Source: Durusdinium trenchii (Eukaryota; Sar; Dinophyceae; Suessiales; Symbiodiniaceae). Taken from it: 64,000 nucleotides of DNA. The translations under genes and the position numbers were made by a program. This document shows, in pieces, positions 12,601 through 24,600 of this stretch; within the stretch, counting starts at the first letter, position 1, and every line of letters starts with the position of its first letter. The stretch spans positions 321,456 through 385,455 of the forward strand of contig CAXAMN010027406.1 of NCBI GenBank assembly GCA_963970005.1. The letters run 5' to 3'. The notes under the pieces were generated by a model. The model was given only the letters and a program-made list of their open reading frames with translations, made no database searches and was not told the DNA's origin.

Positions 12601-15600
12601 GACGTCGAGGACTCTCCTTGTTGGGACCCTTTGCTAGATGAAACGGCCTATATATGTTTCACTGTTCTTATGTGTTTTGGAAAACCTCGCCGGGAGCGGG
12701 GGAAGGCCCAAGTCGAAAGAAGCCAACAAAAAGGATTATAATTATATAAGTCTTATATTATATCATTTTATATCTCCATGCCAGACTGTCGATGGCCGGC
12801 ACATTCAATCTTTTGGGGCAACAGACTCTGCAGACTCAGCACGTGCTGGACGTGGTGTGTGGAAGATCATTTACGGAAGATGGACTCCAACGACAGGGAA
12901 CCTTTGCGTATACTTTTTGTGGGTCCATTGGACATGTTCTACAGCTGCTCCAAACTGTGATCGGACCTTCGCCAATTCCAGCTGGACTCCAAGCTGATGT
13001 TTGCCATGTGGAACGGAGAGAAACCTATGCCTATGACATTCGGGTGACAGATGTAGACATCCGGTGGAAGATGCGGGGGGGGCAGGGCAGTCCACAAATC
13101 CTACTGTGTGTCATGTGTTAGTCGTTTGTCTCACGACTCACGATTCAAGAATGTTGCGAGACAGCATTCATCAGTTCTCTCTGAAGTCATTATTGTGTGC
13201 TACTTTTTGCCGCTTTGTGTGGAGAAAATATGTTTGTGCAGGCTTGAATCAAATTACTGTAATTAAGTGGAATGTCCACACCTGATGTATATATATATAA
13301 TGGTGATTGGGTGCTGAGTTTTGCGACATGGTTCTCCATTCGTGTTTTCGCACACCTTCACATCGTTTGTTTGCGAGGCCGCGTTTTCCTGGTGACGGGC
13401 GAGGGGGTGGGGTGCCCCATTGGAAAAGCACAAATCTTTGGGACCTTACACTCGATGCAAAAGGAACCAACGCGTCAGAAATTCCCTCCCAGTTTCAATG
13501 ATTCCATCCCACATACTGAAAATGGCCACCAATCCAGATTCTGGGAAGCATTGTGAGCATGCTGTTGATTTGCAATCGCTTTTGTTTCCGAGGATTGCGG
13601 AACAGCAGCTGCGAGTCACACCAGCGAACTGGAGCGGCTACGAGTTTTGGCAACTCGGTGGCCTCGGATGAGACATGTTGTTGGAAACAAATTTGCACCG
13701 GCAGCACCTGCGGCATCCAAAAGATTCCAGCACGGATGTTTTCTTTCTGGACATCGACAGGGACTTCACATGGCTGATTATATATCGCTGCGTTGTTGTT
13801 GTTGTATTCAACGACAACTGCCGCTTCTTAGTAAATATAAGCTACTAGGTGGAGGCCATCGCAAGTAGGTTGGAGGCCATCGCTTCTATAATTGCCCATG
13901 TGTCGCAACATGTCGCAACAGGCTTCGCCGAGCTGCACGGCAGCGGGACGCAGCGTCGATGCGGCTTTTGGCAGAGCTGGTGCAGGAGCGAGGAGATGGA
14001 GAAGCCGCGACTTGGATGAAGCATAATGAAGCCAGAGAAGCTCCGGATGTTTTTCTCGGAGTTTTCTTGGAGTCTTTGCACAGACAGAATTTCTACATGT
14101 TCAGGATGCAAAGGATATATGAGTTCTGCCGCTATGCCCTCTTAGACAAACTGCGGTTCCTGGCAGCTCAAAAGAAACTGATCGAGGACCAAGAGGTCCC
14201 ATTTTCCCAATTCGGTAAGGCCGCCCCATGCAAAGCAACTCGAGTTGTTGCAGCTGTCGAAAGGTTGCTACAATCATCTAAAACCACACCTCTCTCCCGT
14301 GCCAACACAAAGATATACAGTTTACGTCAGTTTACTAAGACTATATAATTCACTCTGAACTTACTTGCAGTTACACCCTTCTTAGAAGAGGTTATACATT
14401 TCTTGGGCTTGGGGGGGCCGGCACAAAGATCTCAACGCCTCACCCGTTTTGGTGTCGAACAACCGCGCGCGAGCGATGGACGAAGGTGAGCCTTTGGCGG
14501 AAGCTGGTCAAGTTGGGCGACCCTGAGGCGTCCGACTTCTCGATGGGCCGAAAGCATGAAGAGTTCCAGATGGATTGAATCGGATTGGACTGGATTGGAC
14601 TGGAACGTATTGGATGGATGCGTATGAGTGTTCAGCTGATACTCACAGTCGCGGAGTAGCGCCTTCCGATTCACTTGCCTGCATTGTTTTGTTACGGCGT
14701 CGCGCACATGGTCCGCGTGATCGTCCGCGCCACTGGCCGCGGCGAGGCGCAATGGCAGCTTGGAAGATGCTACGCCACTGGCCGCGGCACCCTGCCAGTC
14801 AAGCCGGCGAAAGCACGAGCCTTGCTGCCTGGTCAGGGCCAAAAGGATATCCTGGCGAAGGAGTGCGTTTACAGTGGAAGGGTGTGAGTGAGATTGATTG
14901 ACTATCAAGGACAAAACCAACACATTGTAAAGCCATGTCGATACCTCCGAACAAGTGTTAGTATTTGCACTCGTGTGTCTTCACCTTGCCTAACACCACA
15001 GAGTAATACCTGTTGATCCGAGTGTTTCTCGTTCTCGAAAAGACAGAGTGTCTACTGTGGCAGATATAGGTTTGATGTGTTTTGATACTACCATTACTAC
15101 AATAGCATTTAGCCACAGCAAACTCCACAGCCTAAGGGCCTCCTTTTTTTGTGCAGAAGAACTGAACTAACTGGTCGGCTGGGGCCACTGGAGTTTCGGA
15201 CGTTCGCAACGTCCCAGGTTCAAGCGTGCTTCAGAGCAAGGCCATGCCAAGGCACGGGAAGACTTGGCCATGCTTTCGCACGGTCAGCCAGATGGCCAGA
15301 CGGGAAAAGTTTGTGCCTGCAGATGTGAGAGGAGAGGTGAAAAAGGCTGATTTGGACAAAGAACGAACAAGGAGTGAATTCATTATTCTACATCATACAT
15401 TGATTCCCCTGACCGGGTGTTCGTTAGTATGAATGTTTGGAAGTTCCAATTGTGGATGGTGTAGGAAGCTTTCCTCTACATCCAATTCAAGAATCCACCA
15501 GTTCAAGACTTTAGCATTTGTCATGTGGTGTGCATCAATTGTTAGACCGAGCAATTGTGTGATGATGGTGGGAATGGGTCAAACGCTATTGTTTCAGAGT

Positions 15601-18600
15601 CTCATACGGATCTGTACACTGATGCTGATGTTAGTTGTAGATACCCCATCAACTAATGAACTAATGTTGGATTGGGTTTGGATGCAACGCCAAAGCCATG
15701 AACCCAATGTCCATCCATTCAATGACCCCACACATAGCAGCCGCGTGATGGCTCGAGAACAAGGTGTCATAATTCATCATGATGCAATGTCGCACCGGAA
15801 ACTTGAGTGCAGCAAGACTCAAGAGATAGAACGAGGGAACGTCAACTACGGTACCCAAGATAATACAGTGGAGAGACTGGAACTGAACACCACAGACAAC
15901 AAAATGTATCAGCGTCCTAGTTTCCCTCCATGTCCAAGTATGAGGACCTCAAGTACCCAAAAGAAGGCTTCAGCTAGCAGAAGAAGTGGAGCCTTTGGCG
16001 GCAATGGAGAGCCTTCCTCCTGAGGGTGTTGAATGGCACAACAGCAGCTTGGCTGAGGGTACAGATTGAGAGAGAGAGAGAGAGTCCCAAACACCATCAA
16101 ACACCATGGCCGGTGTTCATCTAAAGCATGTGGGTAGGTGTGAGAAAAGCAAAGGCATGAGTCACGCATGGATACGCATGGTAGGTTTGATACTTGCAAG
16201 GAATCCACCAGGGTCTGTGGTTTTGACCCCGAACTCATATGTCTTTTGCCTTGTATGGCAGCGATTGAAAGGCACGGGGGGGCCCTTTTTTGTTTGCGAC
16301 TCTTAGCAAATGAAGTAGATAAACAACGATGAACATACATTTTGTTGGGAAGTCTAGATGTCTCTCTACTTCGAGATGCTCTCATAAACTGCCATTGCCA
16401 AATTGCTTCCTGAACTGTAAGTTGTGTTTGATTAAATGCGGATAAATGTTTGAAGGGGTTGTTCTCCAACATTTGCCTAGACACCCTCAGGGTCCATGTT
16501 ACTGATATTTACTGATAGTTTGTTGAAGGCTCCGCTCAGCCTTCAATTTACTTGGCAGGCATGTCCGCTGGTATGGACTCCAACAAACAACGCGCCTGTC
16601 GCCAACATGCACCAAGAACGCTCGACTGGAAAGTATAAACGCTACAATCGCTTTCTCGATTCCAGGATGGGCCGAGCTCGAGAACGCCTGCGCCCGACTT
16701 GAACAGCAGAAGTCGGCCTTGGAGAAAGAGGCAGGTTGTTCTATTGCTGCTCTCTCAAAATTTGCGCTGCACTGGCTGCCTTGAGCTTCACACGCTGGCA
16801 ACATTTAGCTAAGGTCGATTGGGTAAGTTACTATGCTCGATAACAGACACCACACTACCACCAGTTGAATCCACCAACATGAGTTTCCAGCTGTAAGTGG
16901 GATCTGTCCAAAAAGCAAGTAGGTGGTTGTAGGACTCGTGGGCCCAAGAACTCGGAACTAAAGTGCATGCCCGGCGAGCAAACACGTGCTGCTAGCTGTC
17001 TGACAGCAAAGCAAACACCGTTTCCGTCCCTTGGCCCCTTGATGTGTTTTTTTGCATCGATACTTTGAACGCATCTCATGCAAAGTTCCTGGGACGCTCT
17101 TAGATTCGCTTGGACTCTGGTGTTGCGAAATCACAAGCGGAATTGGTTTCGCTGAAATTCGGACCATTTTCATTACTGCTTCCTGCAAGCAACAGCAGCA
17201 ACCAGGTGGTTGCCAAAAGGGCATCAGCTGGTCACAATCGGCTTTTCCGGTTGGCGTGGCACGCCAGGTGTCGGAGCTGAAAGGGGCCCTGCACGAAAAG
17301 TTACAGGAGAGGAACTGTGCTGCTGGAGTTGAACAACTAAAGATGGCCAGAAACTTGCATAACCTAATACTATTGGCCTCCAACCTAATAGCTATGGCCT
17401 CCCTCCGGCCTAACCAAATGGCTATGACCTCCAACCCAATAGCTATGGCCTCCAACCTGATAGCTATGGCCCCCACCCTAGTAGCTATGACCTCCAACCT
17501 ATATAATAGCTTTGGCCTCCAACCTAATAGCTATGGCCTCCAACCTAATAGCTATGGCCTCCAACCGAAGAGTAGCGATGGCCTCCACCCTAGTAGCAAT
17601 GGCCTCCAACCAGTCCTCCAATCTAATAGTGATGGCCTCCACCCTAGTAGCTATGGCCTCCATGGTTTGGAGGAAGCAATTCTAAGAGCGAGCATAGATG
17701 TTGGTCACAATAGTCATTTGATGTTGCTCATCAAAGATTGGTTTCTTGGCAGACTGAGTTTGCATTGGCTGACTGTGCTAGAACTGCCATGAAACCCAAA
17801 GCCAGGGTTCAAGATCAATAGTCCGAATTCCGTGGAATTCTCCGAGATTCATTTTCAGTGTCAGTTCAAGTTCGTTGTCTTTGAAACGGAAGGAGATGGG
17901 GACAAACTCTAAGATTCTCCTTCGACCAACCAAAGACTCAGAATCTGTTCCCGAAAGAGATGATGTGATGTTGTTTTCCCAACCTAGGACATTTCACCGT
18001 CAGCTAACAAGCAGGGCAGGGGTAACAAGTGGAGTACACTCAAGACTCCGGTTAACCTGATCTCGGGGTGGCACTTACCCCGGAAGACGATTGTTAAACC
18101 CCGGAACCGTCCGAATGCAACCGAGTTGCTTCCCAGACTTCCCGCGACCTACGCCAGGAGCCGGTGAGAACTACTGTAGATGAAGAGCTACAGCAGCAGA
18201 AGGAACAGTTGCAGCAGCAGGCGGTGATTCCTACTGTTGCAGGGATTCGGGATGGTCCACCTCTGAAAATCGATTTGTTTGGGAATCCAAGCGGGGCGGG
18301 TTTAGGAGGTCAGTTCCCACGAACGCGTATATAGATCCACATGAGATGGTCACAAGGCCCGGGTGTGCCTCAAAGCTCAACCGCTCATGTTGACACCAGT
18401 TCCCAAAGTATAAATAAGTCCAGTTAGAACCACTTGTCAGTCGGGATGTGACTGGGGCGTCGTGCTGAGCCTGGAATTCAACTTTGATTCGCAGTTTTTT
18501 GGGTGCTTTTCCTGATAAAATTCTAACTGTTCCTGCAAAAAAACAACTGTCGACTGTCGCGTGAAGTAAGTATACATAATATGTGTACATCATATATATA

Positions 18601-21600
18601 TATATATACATATTCGTGTAATATGTATGTGTGTCCACGAGCCAGGAGAGGCAACCGCCAGGGACGCTCACACGGTGGTTTGCATTGACCAGTCCAGCTT
18701 CCACACCAAAGCAGTGTGGTCGCTCCTCCTTTGCACTGCAACAAACAACTCCAGTGGTTTGGAGCGCATAGGTTGGCTGGAGCAGGACTACCCTTAGAAT
18801 GAGTAGACATCTCCATCTACACCACATCATCAGGTTCATTGAGATTCCATAACTCCCTGTAGGCAAATATTGGGCAGACCAGCTTCATTTACCCCACCTT
18901 GTAGGCCCTTGAATTCGTCCAAACCACCCCACTGACAAGGCTTTAAGATTCAATATCACCGGCTGGAACTTACCCCTTGCCCATCCTCAGCCCATCTTCT
19001 CGACAGGTGGATGGCCTCCTCAGCGAAGAGGTGCGCAAGGAGGAGAAAATCGCCAGGTGCCGTCATGAAAAACCATGAAAAAAACCACTCGATTAATATA
19101 AACTGGTCAACTGTTTTAGAGAGGTTCTTTCATTGGGATTGCTTTGTTGGGGAAACGGAGCTTCTTTCATTTTTGCCAACGCGTTTACTTGGGCGTGCGC
19201 ACCTCAGGGTGCCTCCCTAGGTTCTGTTTCGAGGTTCGAGTGATCGTTTTCAGAAATTTGTCCCAGTGCCTTTCCATGCGCTGGACGCAGGCTTTTGAAA
19301 GAGCTGGAGCTGCAAACAGGCAAGATGTCTGAGTTGAGCAAGGCCAAGTACCAGTTGGAGTACGAGAAAAGCAGGACTCGGCTCAAGAGGTTGTTGAGCA
19401 TGGGTCGATGAATTGCAGTTGCTCAGGTATGAACCTCTAGCTTGCTTTGAAAGAGGTTCAAACCCAAACGAAAGGACAAGTCAAAATGCAGAACTCATCC
19501 CCTCAAGACATGTTTGGTTTGTGCATGTCATGTCTTTAATTTACCTGCTGAACAGCTTCCGGAGAACGGAACCAGGCCTAGCCTATACTTGCGGAACCTC
19601 ATGAAGCGGGTACAGCTCAAGAAAGGGGTACGCCATGGTACGCCCCAAATCCGTGGGCAATGTCTGAACGCAAGGTGGTTTGTGAAAAGCTCGTTTCACG
19701 CTCACCTGGCCTTTGCCATAACGAGTGGACGCCCACAGGACCGAATCGGAGCTACTTCCACTGACGGTGGCAAGAGAGCATTTGCAGCAGGAGAAGGAGA
19801 TGAAGGATCAGACCATCGCAGCCTTGCGGAAGGACCGGCATTCCCTTGGCATTCCCTTGAGCGCCGGCATTTTCTTTGGAAGAGGCAGGTCAACGAAGCA
19901 TGGATTCCGTGAAGAGAGAAAGGTTTGATTCTCTCAGGCGTGCCTTCGCACAGAACATGGACACTTTTGCACCTCTCAAAACAGAATAGCTGTAGCATGC
20001 TATAGCCGTTGCTTAAACAAGATGTTCCATGACTTTTCATCCTACTTTGACGCCGTAAAGTGTCCCACTGAAGCTGCACTGAAGCTGGTCCTGGTCCTGG
20101 GTCGAGGAGTTGGCTTCTTCCAGAGAAGAGCAGGACATTGGCTTCAGCCCACTGTGCGTCCGGGTTTCATGTCTTGGAGAATCATGAGACTGATAGATGC
20201 CGTTGAAGCAAGCTTCCATGTTCATTTATGAAAACATCATGAACGAAACAGACAAGAGCATGCATCATAGGGCAACAAGTCGTGTAATGATGTGTACTGT
20301 AAGATTTGGGAAGCGGTCTTGGAATTGGAAGGGGTAGTGCCTTGAAGCTTGCACCAACTGGAGGAGAAGCTCTTCCGCGAAAGGTTCGAAATGACCCGAG
20401 AGCTACGGAGGGAACTCCAGGTGAGATGTGAGGGATTTTGTGAGACCTAAACATGCAGCAGCATGAATGGTATTCATCACTAAGACTTCAATCTCCATTT
20501 TCCAGCGCATTTTTTAATGTCCCGTCCTTTAAGCGTTTGGATCCGCATAGATCCTCCAAGAGGCACATAGGCACAACCAGAAAATCGATTACATGCCCAC
20601 CACGGAATGTATTAAACAGATTACATGCCCACCAGAAAACAATCAGATTATCAGATTACTGTATGGCAGAAGAAAGCTGCGCCTCAGACATGAATCGTCC
20701 AGTCAAAAACTCAGTGGCAGGAATTGAGGTCCAACATGTTCACCGAAGACCGTGTCGCACAACGTGCCGACGACGTGCCAGGCGGCGAAGGCTGAAACGT
20801 CCTACCAGCAGCAGGTAGCTGAAGAAGCGGTGCAGGCATCCCGATGCGGCCGTTGTGGGATGTTCATGCCTCATACGAGTTTGGTTGGATTGGAGTTTGG
20901 TTTGATTGGAAGTTTCATGAAGTTTCAATTTGATCTTGATGTAGCCCTGACTCCGGCCTTTGGTGGATTCAAATCCCACAACTATGTATGTCATGTATAC
21001 CAATGTATACCAATGTTAGTTGTGCTATTCACAGACCGTTTCAAGCGGACACCTGTAGTCCGCTGGGAGCTGCCGACATGCCAGTAATGGCTTCCTCAGG
21101 CGCAGTACCGAGAGCGGAAGCTCAAGGAGGACTTGGAGCAGAAGGCGGGGCCACTTTGAACTAGCCTAAATGAGTGGGGGCAACCTGTCGACTCATGGGT
21201 GGGTCATCCCGAATCAATGACTGCCCTTTAAATGGACAGCGCAAGACAAGTTCAAGAATCTTGCCCCAGATCCAGTGGTCATTGACCCGAAGCTGAAAGG
21301 TGAAGGATTTACAAGAAGACTTTGCGAAGCAGAAGGCCATCCTCGAGGTACGGGCTGGGCAGGAGGAGTTTTTATTAAAGGATACGGATACTAAAGGGCT
21401 ACTAAAGGGCGGAGCTGGCAAGTCACTTTGAGATGATTTAAGTAGAATCACTGTCAAGTGAACAAAAAGTACTCCAGGCAAATGAAAAGCATGAGTGTTG
21501 GAGATGCAAACCAGTCAGTGCTTTGTTCCCTTTCTGGTATATGTTGGCAAGGCTTAAGGAAATGTGGATGGAATAGGGTGAGAGGTGGCACGTGCCTGCA

Positions 21601-24600
21601 TGAGACCAACAAAATGTTCAAGCTGATTCACAATGGAAAATGGTTCCTGATCTTACTTGTGCGGCTTTTAGTTGCCTTTTAAAAGGAACTTCGGCAGAAG
21701 AACAAACTGCCAGAGTTGCTGAAGATGAAAGCTGGGGGTGGTCTGTTGATTCTACGTGAGTCCCTTGGAAGATCCATATGCATTTGAATTCTACCCTGAA
21801 TCCACCGATTGTCGCTGGTGGGCCAAGCCCTCGCTGCGCGATGCTGCTCGCGAAGGATGAGAAACGCATCAGCCAGAGCAAAGCCGAGCGCGTCGATGGA
21901 CACTGGAAGCAAGCGCAGGCGCTTTATCCATCGTTGTGTGGCGTGGAGGGAGGAGCAGATGACCAGGGAACAATGGACTTTGGGAATCGGGCCGGCTGGG
22001 ATAAGGAATGATAAGGAACTTACTTAGCCATTTGGAAGGTGAGGACTTAGCTTTGCCAGAGGGCTCTATGATCTCTTTGGTTTCTTCTATCTAGGAACAC
22101 ACACTGTATACCAGGGTGGGCAGTGGTTAAGCTGAATCAGCAGAGTGCAAGAACCTGTTCACACATGCTGACCACCCACAGACGCTTTTGTGCCCTGAAC
22201 TTTTGGCAGGCGCAGTTGGCCGAGACAGTGGAAGACTTGACATCCACATGCCAGGCAAGGGACAAGAGCTCATGGATGCTCGTGGTGTTTGACTCTTTTC
22301 AGGCAGAGCAAGTCGAAAGCATTGGGAGAAACGGATGTTTGAAGCTATATGACAGTGTTCCAATCCAAGTGAACTCGTGGCTTTGCATGACTTGGTGTGT
22401 AGGAGATGGATGACTTGGTGCATTCTGTGCATCCTAGAAGGATCGGATTTTGTGGCACAACACCCTCCAAAACACCTGACCATCCTTACTATATAACATC
22501 CTCCCCCAACGATTGATGTCTTTCGCCACTTCATCATCTCAACCCATGACCTCAGAGCCCCCTCCAACCCAATGGCTTTCGCTTTCGCTTCTTGCCTCGA
22601 TGCACTCGAGGCGCGAGAGGAGTTAGCCAACGAAATGGAAGAACTCAAGACCGAGCTCCAGGAGCGGCACGTCGGGGAAGAAGGTTGCCTTGGCTGTTGA
22701 CCTTTTTCGGACCAAGCCGCTCATGAGTTGGAGCATTCTGCTCGTTATAATCAAAGGTGCATGGGAGCATGGCTTTAGGACTTGTGCTGGGCAGCACATC
22801 CTATGGTGGTCAGGGTACACTAAGTCCTTCCGGGATCCGTGGCGAACAGTGAACCTTGACCATATACCGTACCATCACGGACATCAGTTGAGAGCTGAGA
22901 GCCATTCGGAATGAACCTGATCGTTGCCGTTCTTCAGGAGCTCCGCCAAAAGTACCAGAGCCTGAGCCAGCAGCATGAGGAGCTGCACAACGGAACCATA
23001 TGAACCTGATCGTTGCGGTTTTTCACGGTGCAGAAATCATCACACATCGCCATCAATTGTGTTGAGCAAGCTCCAGTCGCTCACCCCATTGACCTTCGAA
23101 ACTGAGCTATGTCATGAAATAGACATAGAGTTTATTTACATACCATAATATACTAGTACTTACGAATACATAAAAATATAAACATGACTATAAATGATCC
23201 GTTATAGGTACTAGCGTTTATTTAAAACGACCACATTGGACTTGTTGGGTGCTCGACACGGTGAGGACTTCCTAAGACGCCGCGTGCCTGGCGCAGCCAC
23301 TGGGGAGTTGCCTTCAGGTTGGGATGCCCAGCATTGGCCAGGGCCACCAATAGCTGGAGAAGGGGTTTTGGATGGAGCTTCAACGATCTCTGTACAAAAG
23401 GTTATTGTAAAGTCAGGATTCATAAACCTCCCCTACAGTAGTTCATCCGAGCCCGCAAAGCCTCGGAACATTTCCCAAAATAGAAGCAGTACTGGTGGCT
23501 GATTTCCCCCTCAATCACTTAGTTGGCCACTAGAACCCCCCCCTAGTTAATCCGAGCCCACAACCAGATCAATTTTTGTACTACTACTACTACTGCTACT
23601 ACTCCTACTCCTACTCCTGCCACTACTACTACTACGACCACCACCACCACCACCACTACTACTACCACCTACTGCTGACTTCTAATGAAATTTCCAAGAA
23701 ATGTCTAGGGGTCAGCCCCTAGCCTTTTTTTGTTTGCGTTCGACTACCACTTGCCCCATACTACTGCTGCTACTCCTCCTGCTACCTTCATGCATCCAAT
23801 GGTCTCACAGTCGATTATTCACGGGAGGTGGACCTTATGAGTGGTATCTCATATCCTCTTGACCTCGTTGACCTACCATGGCAGGGGCGGCTTATTGATC
23901 CGGTCTTGACATTAAAGCCATTCAGTGAAATATCAGGGATTCCGCCGATGTAGCCCTGTTGAACGGTTTATATTTGCAATCTCATCGCTGAATAATGGGT
24001 TTATACAATGAGCTTGCGAACTACCTGTACAAGCTTGATGGGATTCACTTGTCTTACACTCCGGATACAGCCAAGAGACACTGATTTCTGAGGAGTTGGA
24101 CAGCGTTTGCCTTTTGAATTCTGTTGGGTTTGCCTGCGGAATCTGAGGTTTTGAAAGCATGACCGAGTTGGTTCGTATTGCTCAGAGCTCTCGCGAGGAG
24201 GTGACACTGGTGGCATTGAAGAGCCCCGCTGCGGTGTGGTGGGATATTGGATTTCCAAGGCTAATCAGTGATAGCTGACCACGTCGTGCCAGTATACAAG
24301 GTGGGTATTGGTCATGATAGCTTAAATCCTTCCGTTCGACAGATGACACCTCACAGTTAGCAGCTTACACTGCATCTCAACAGTGGGTGGCATGGCAACC
24401 CAATGTGGGTGACGTTTCCTGGATGTGTTTCTTTCATTTGCGCTCGGATCATGTTGCTTCTTAGGGGACTTTCTCACGAAGCATGATGTGTAAGCACATG
24501 CGGTGATTGCAGACTGCTAAAAGGGAATGGGATATTCAATCAAGCTGGTTCTGACAGTCCCACGATCACCATTCGGTGACCCTGAAATTTCACCAGATTG

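Noticed and set aside
12792..13121. 109-residue + frame
   Set aside because: No Sel1 or coil pattern, although a Sel1 exon is expected in this intron. No convincing splice borders.
15433..16484. Frames of 196 (+) and 191 (-) residues
   Set aside because: They overlap each other in opposite directions, have no coil, Sel1 or known motif, and lie between phase-compatible exons 13 and 14.
17052..17792. 246-residue + frame
   Set aside because: Most of it is the 21-bp minisatellite, which stays open because its unit is a multiple of three. Its first part is a different frame of DNA in which I call exons 15 and 16.
22024..22040. TTAGCCATTTGG, resembling part of the dinoflagellate spliced leader
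   Set aside because: It matches only a fragment, lacks the conserved CCGTAGCCATTTTGGCTCAAG context and lies inside the coil gene.
23236..23502. 88-residue + frame with an open minus counterpart
   Set aside because: Moderate GC only, no motif, both strands open, and no phase-compatible splice borders found.
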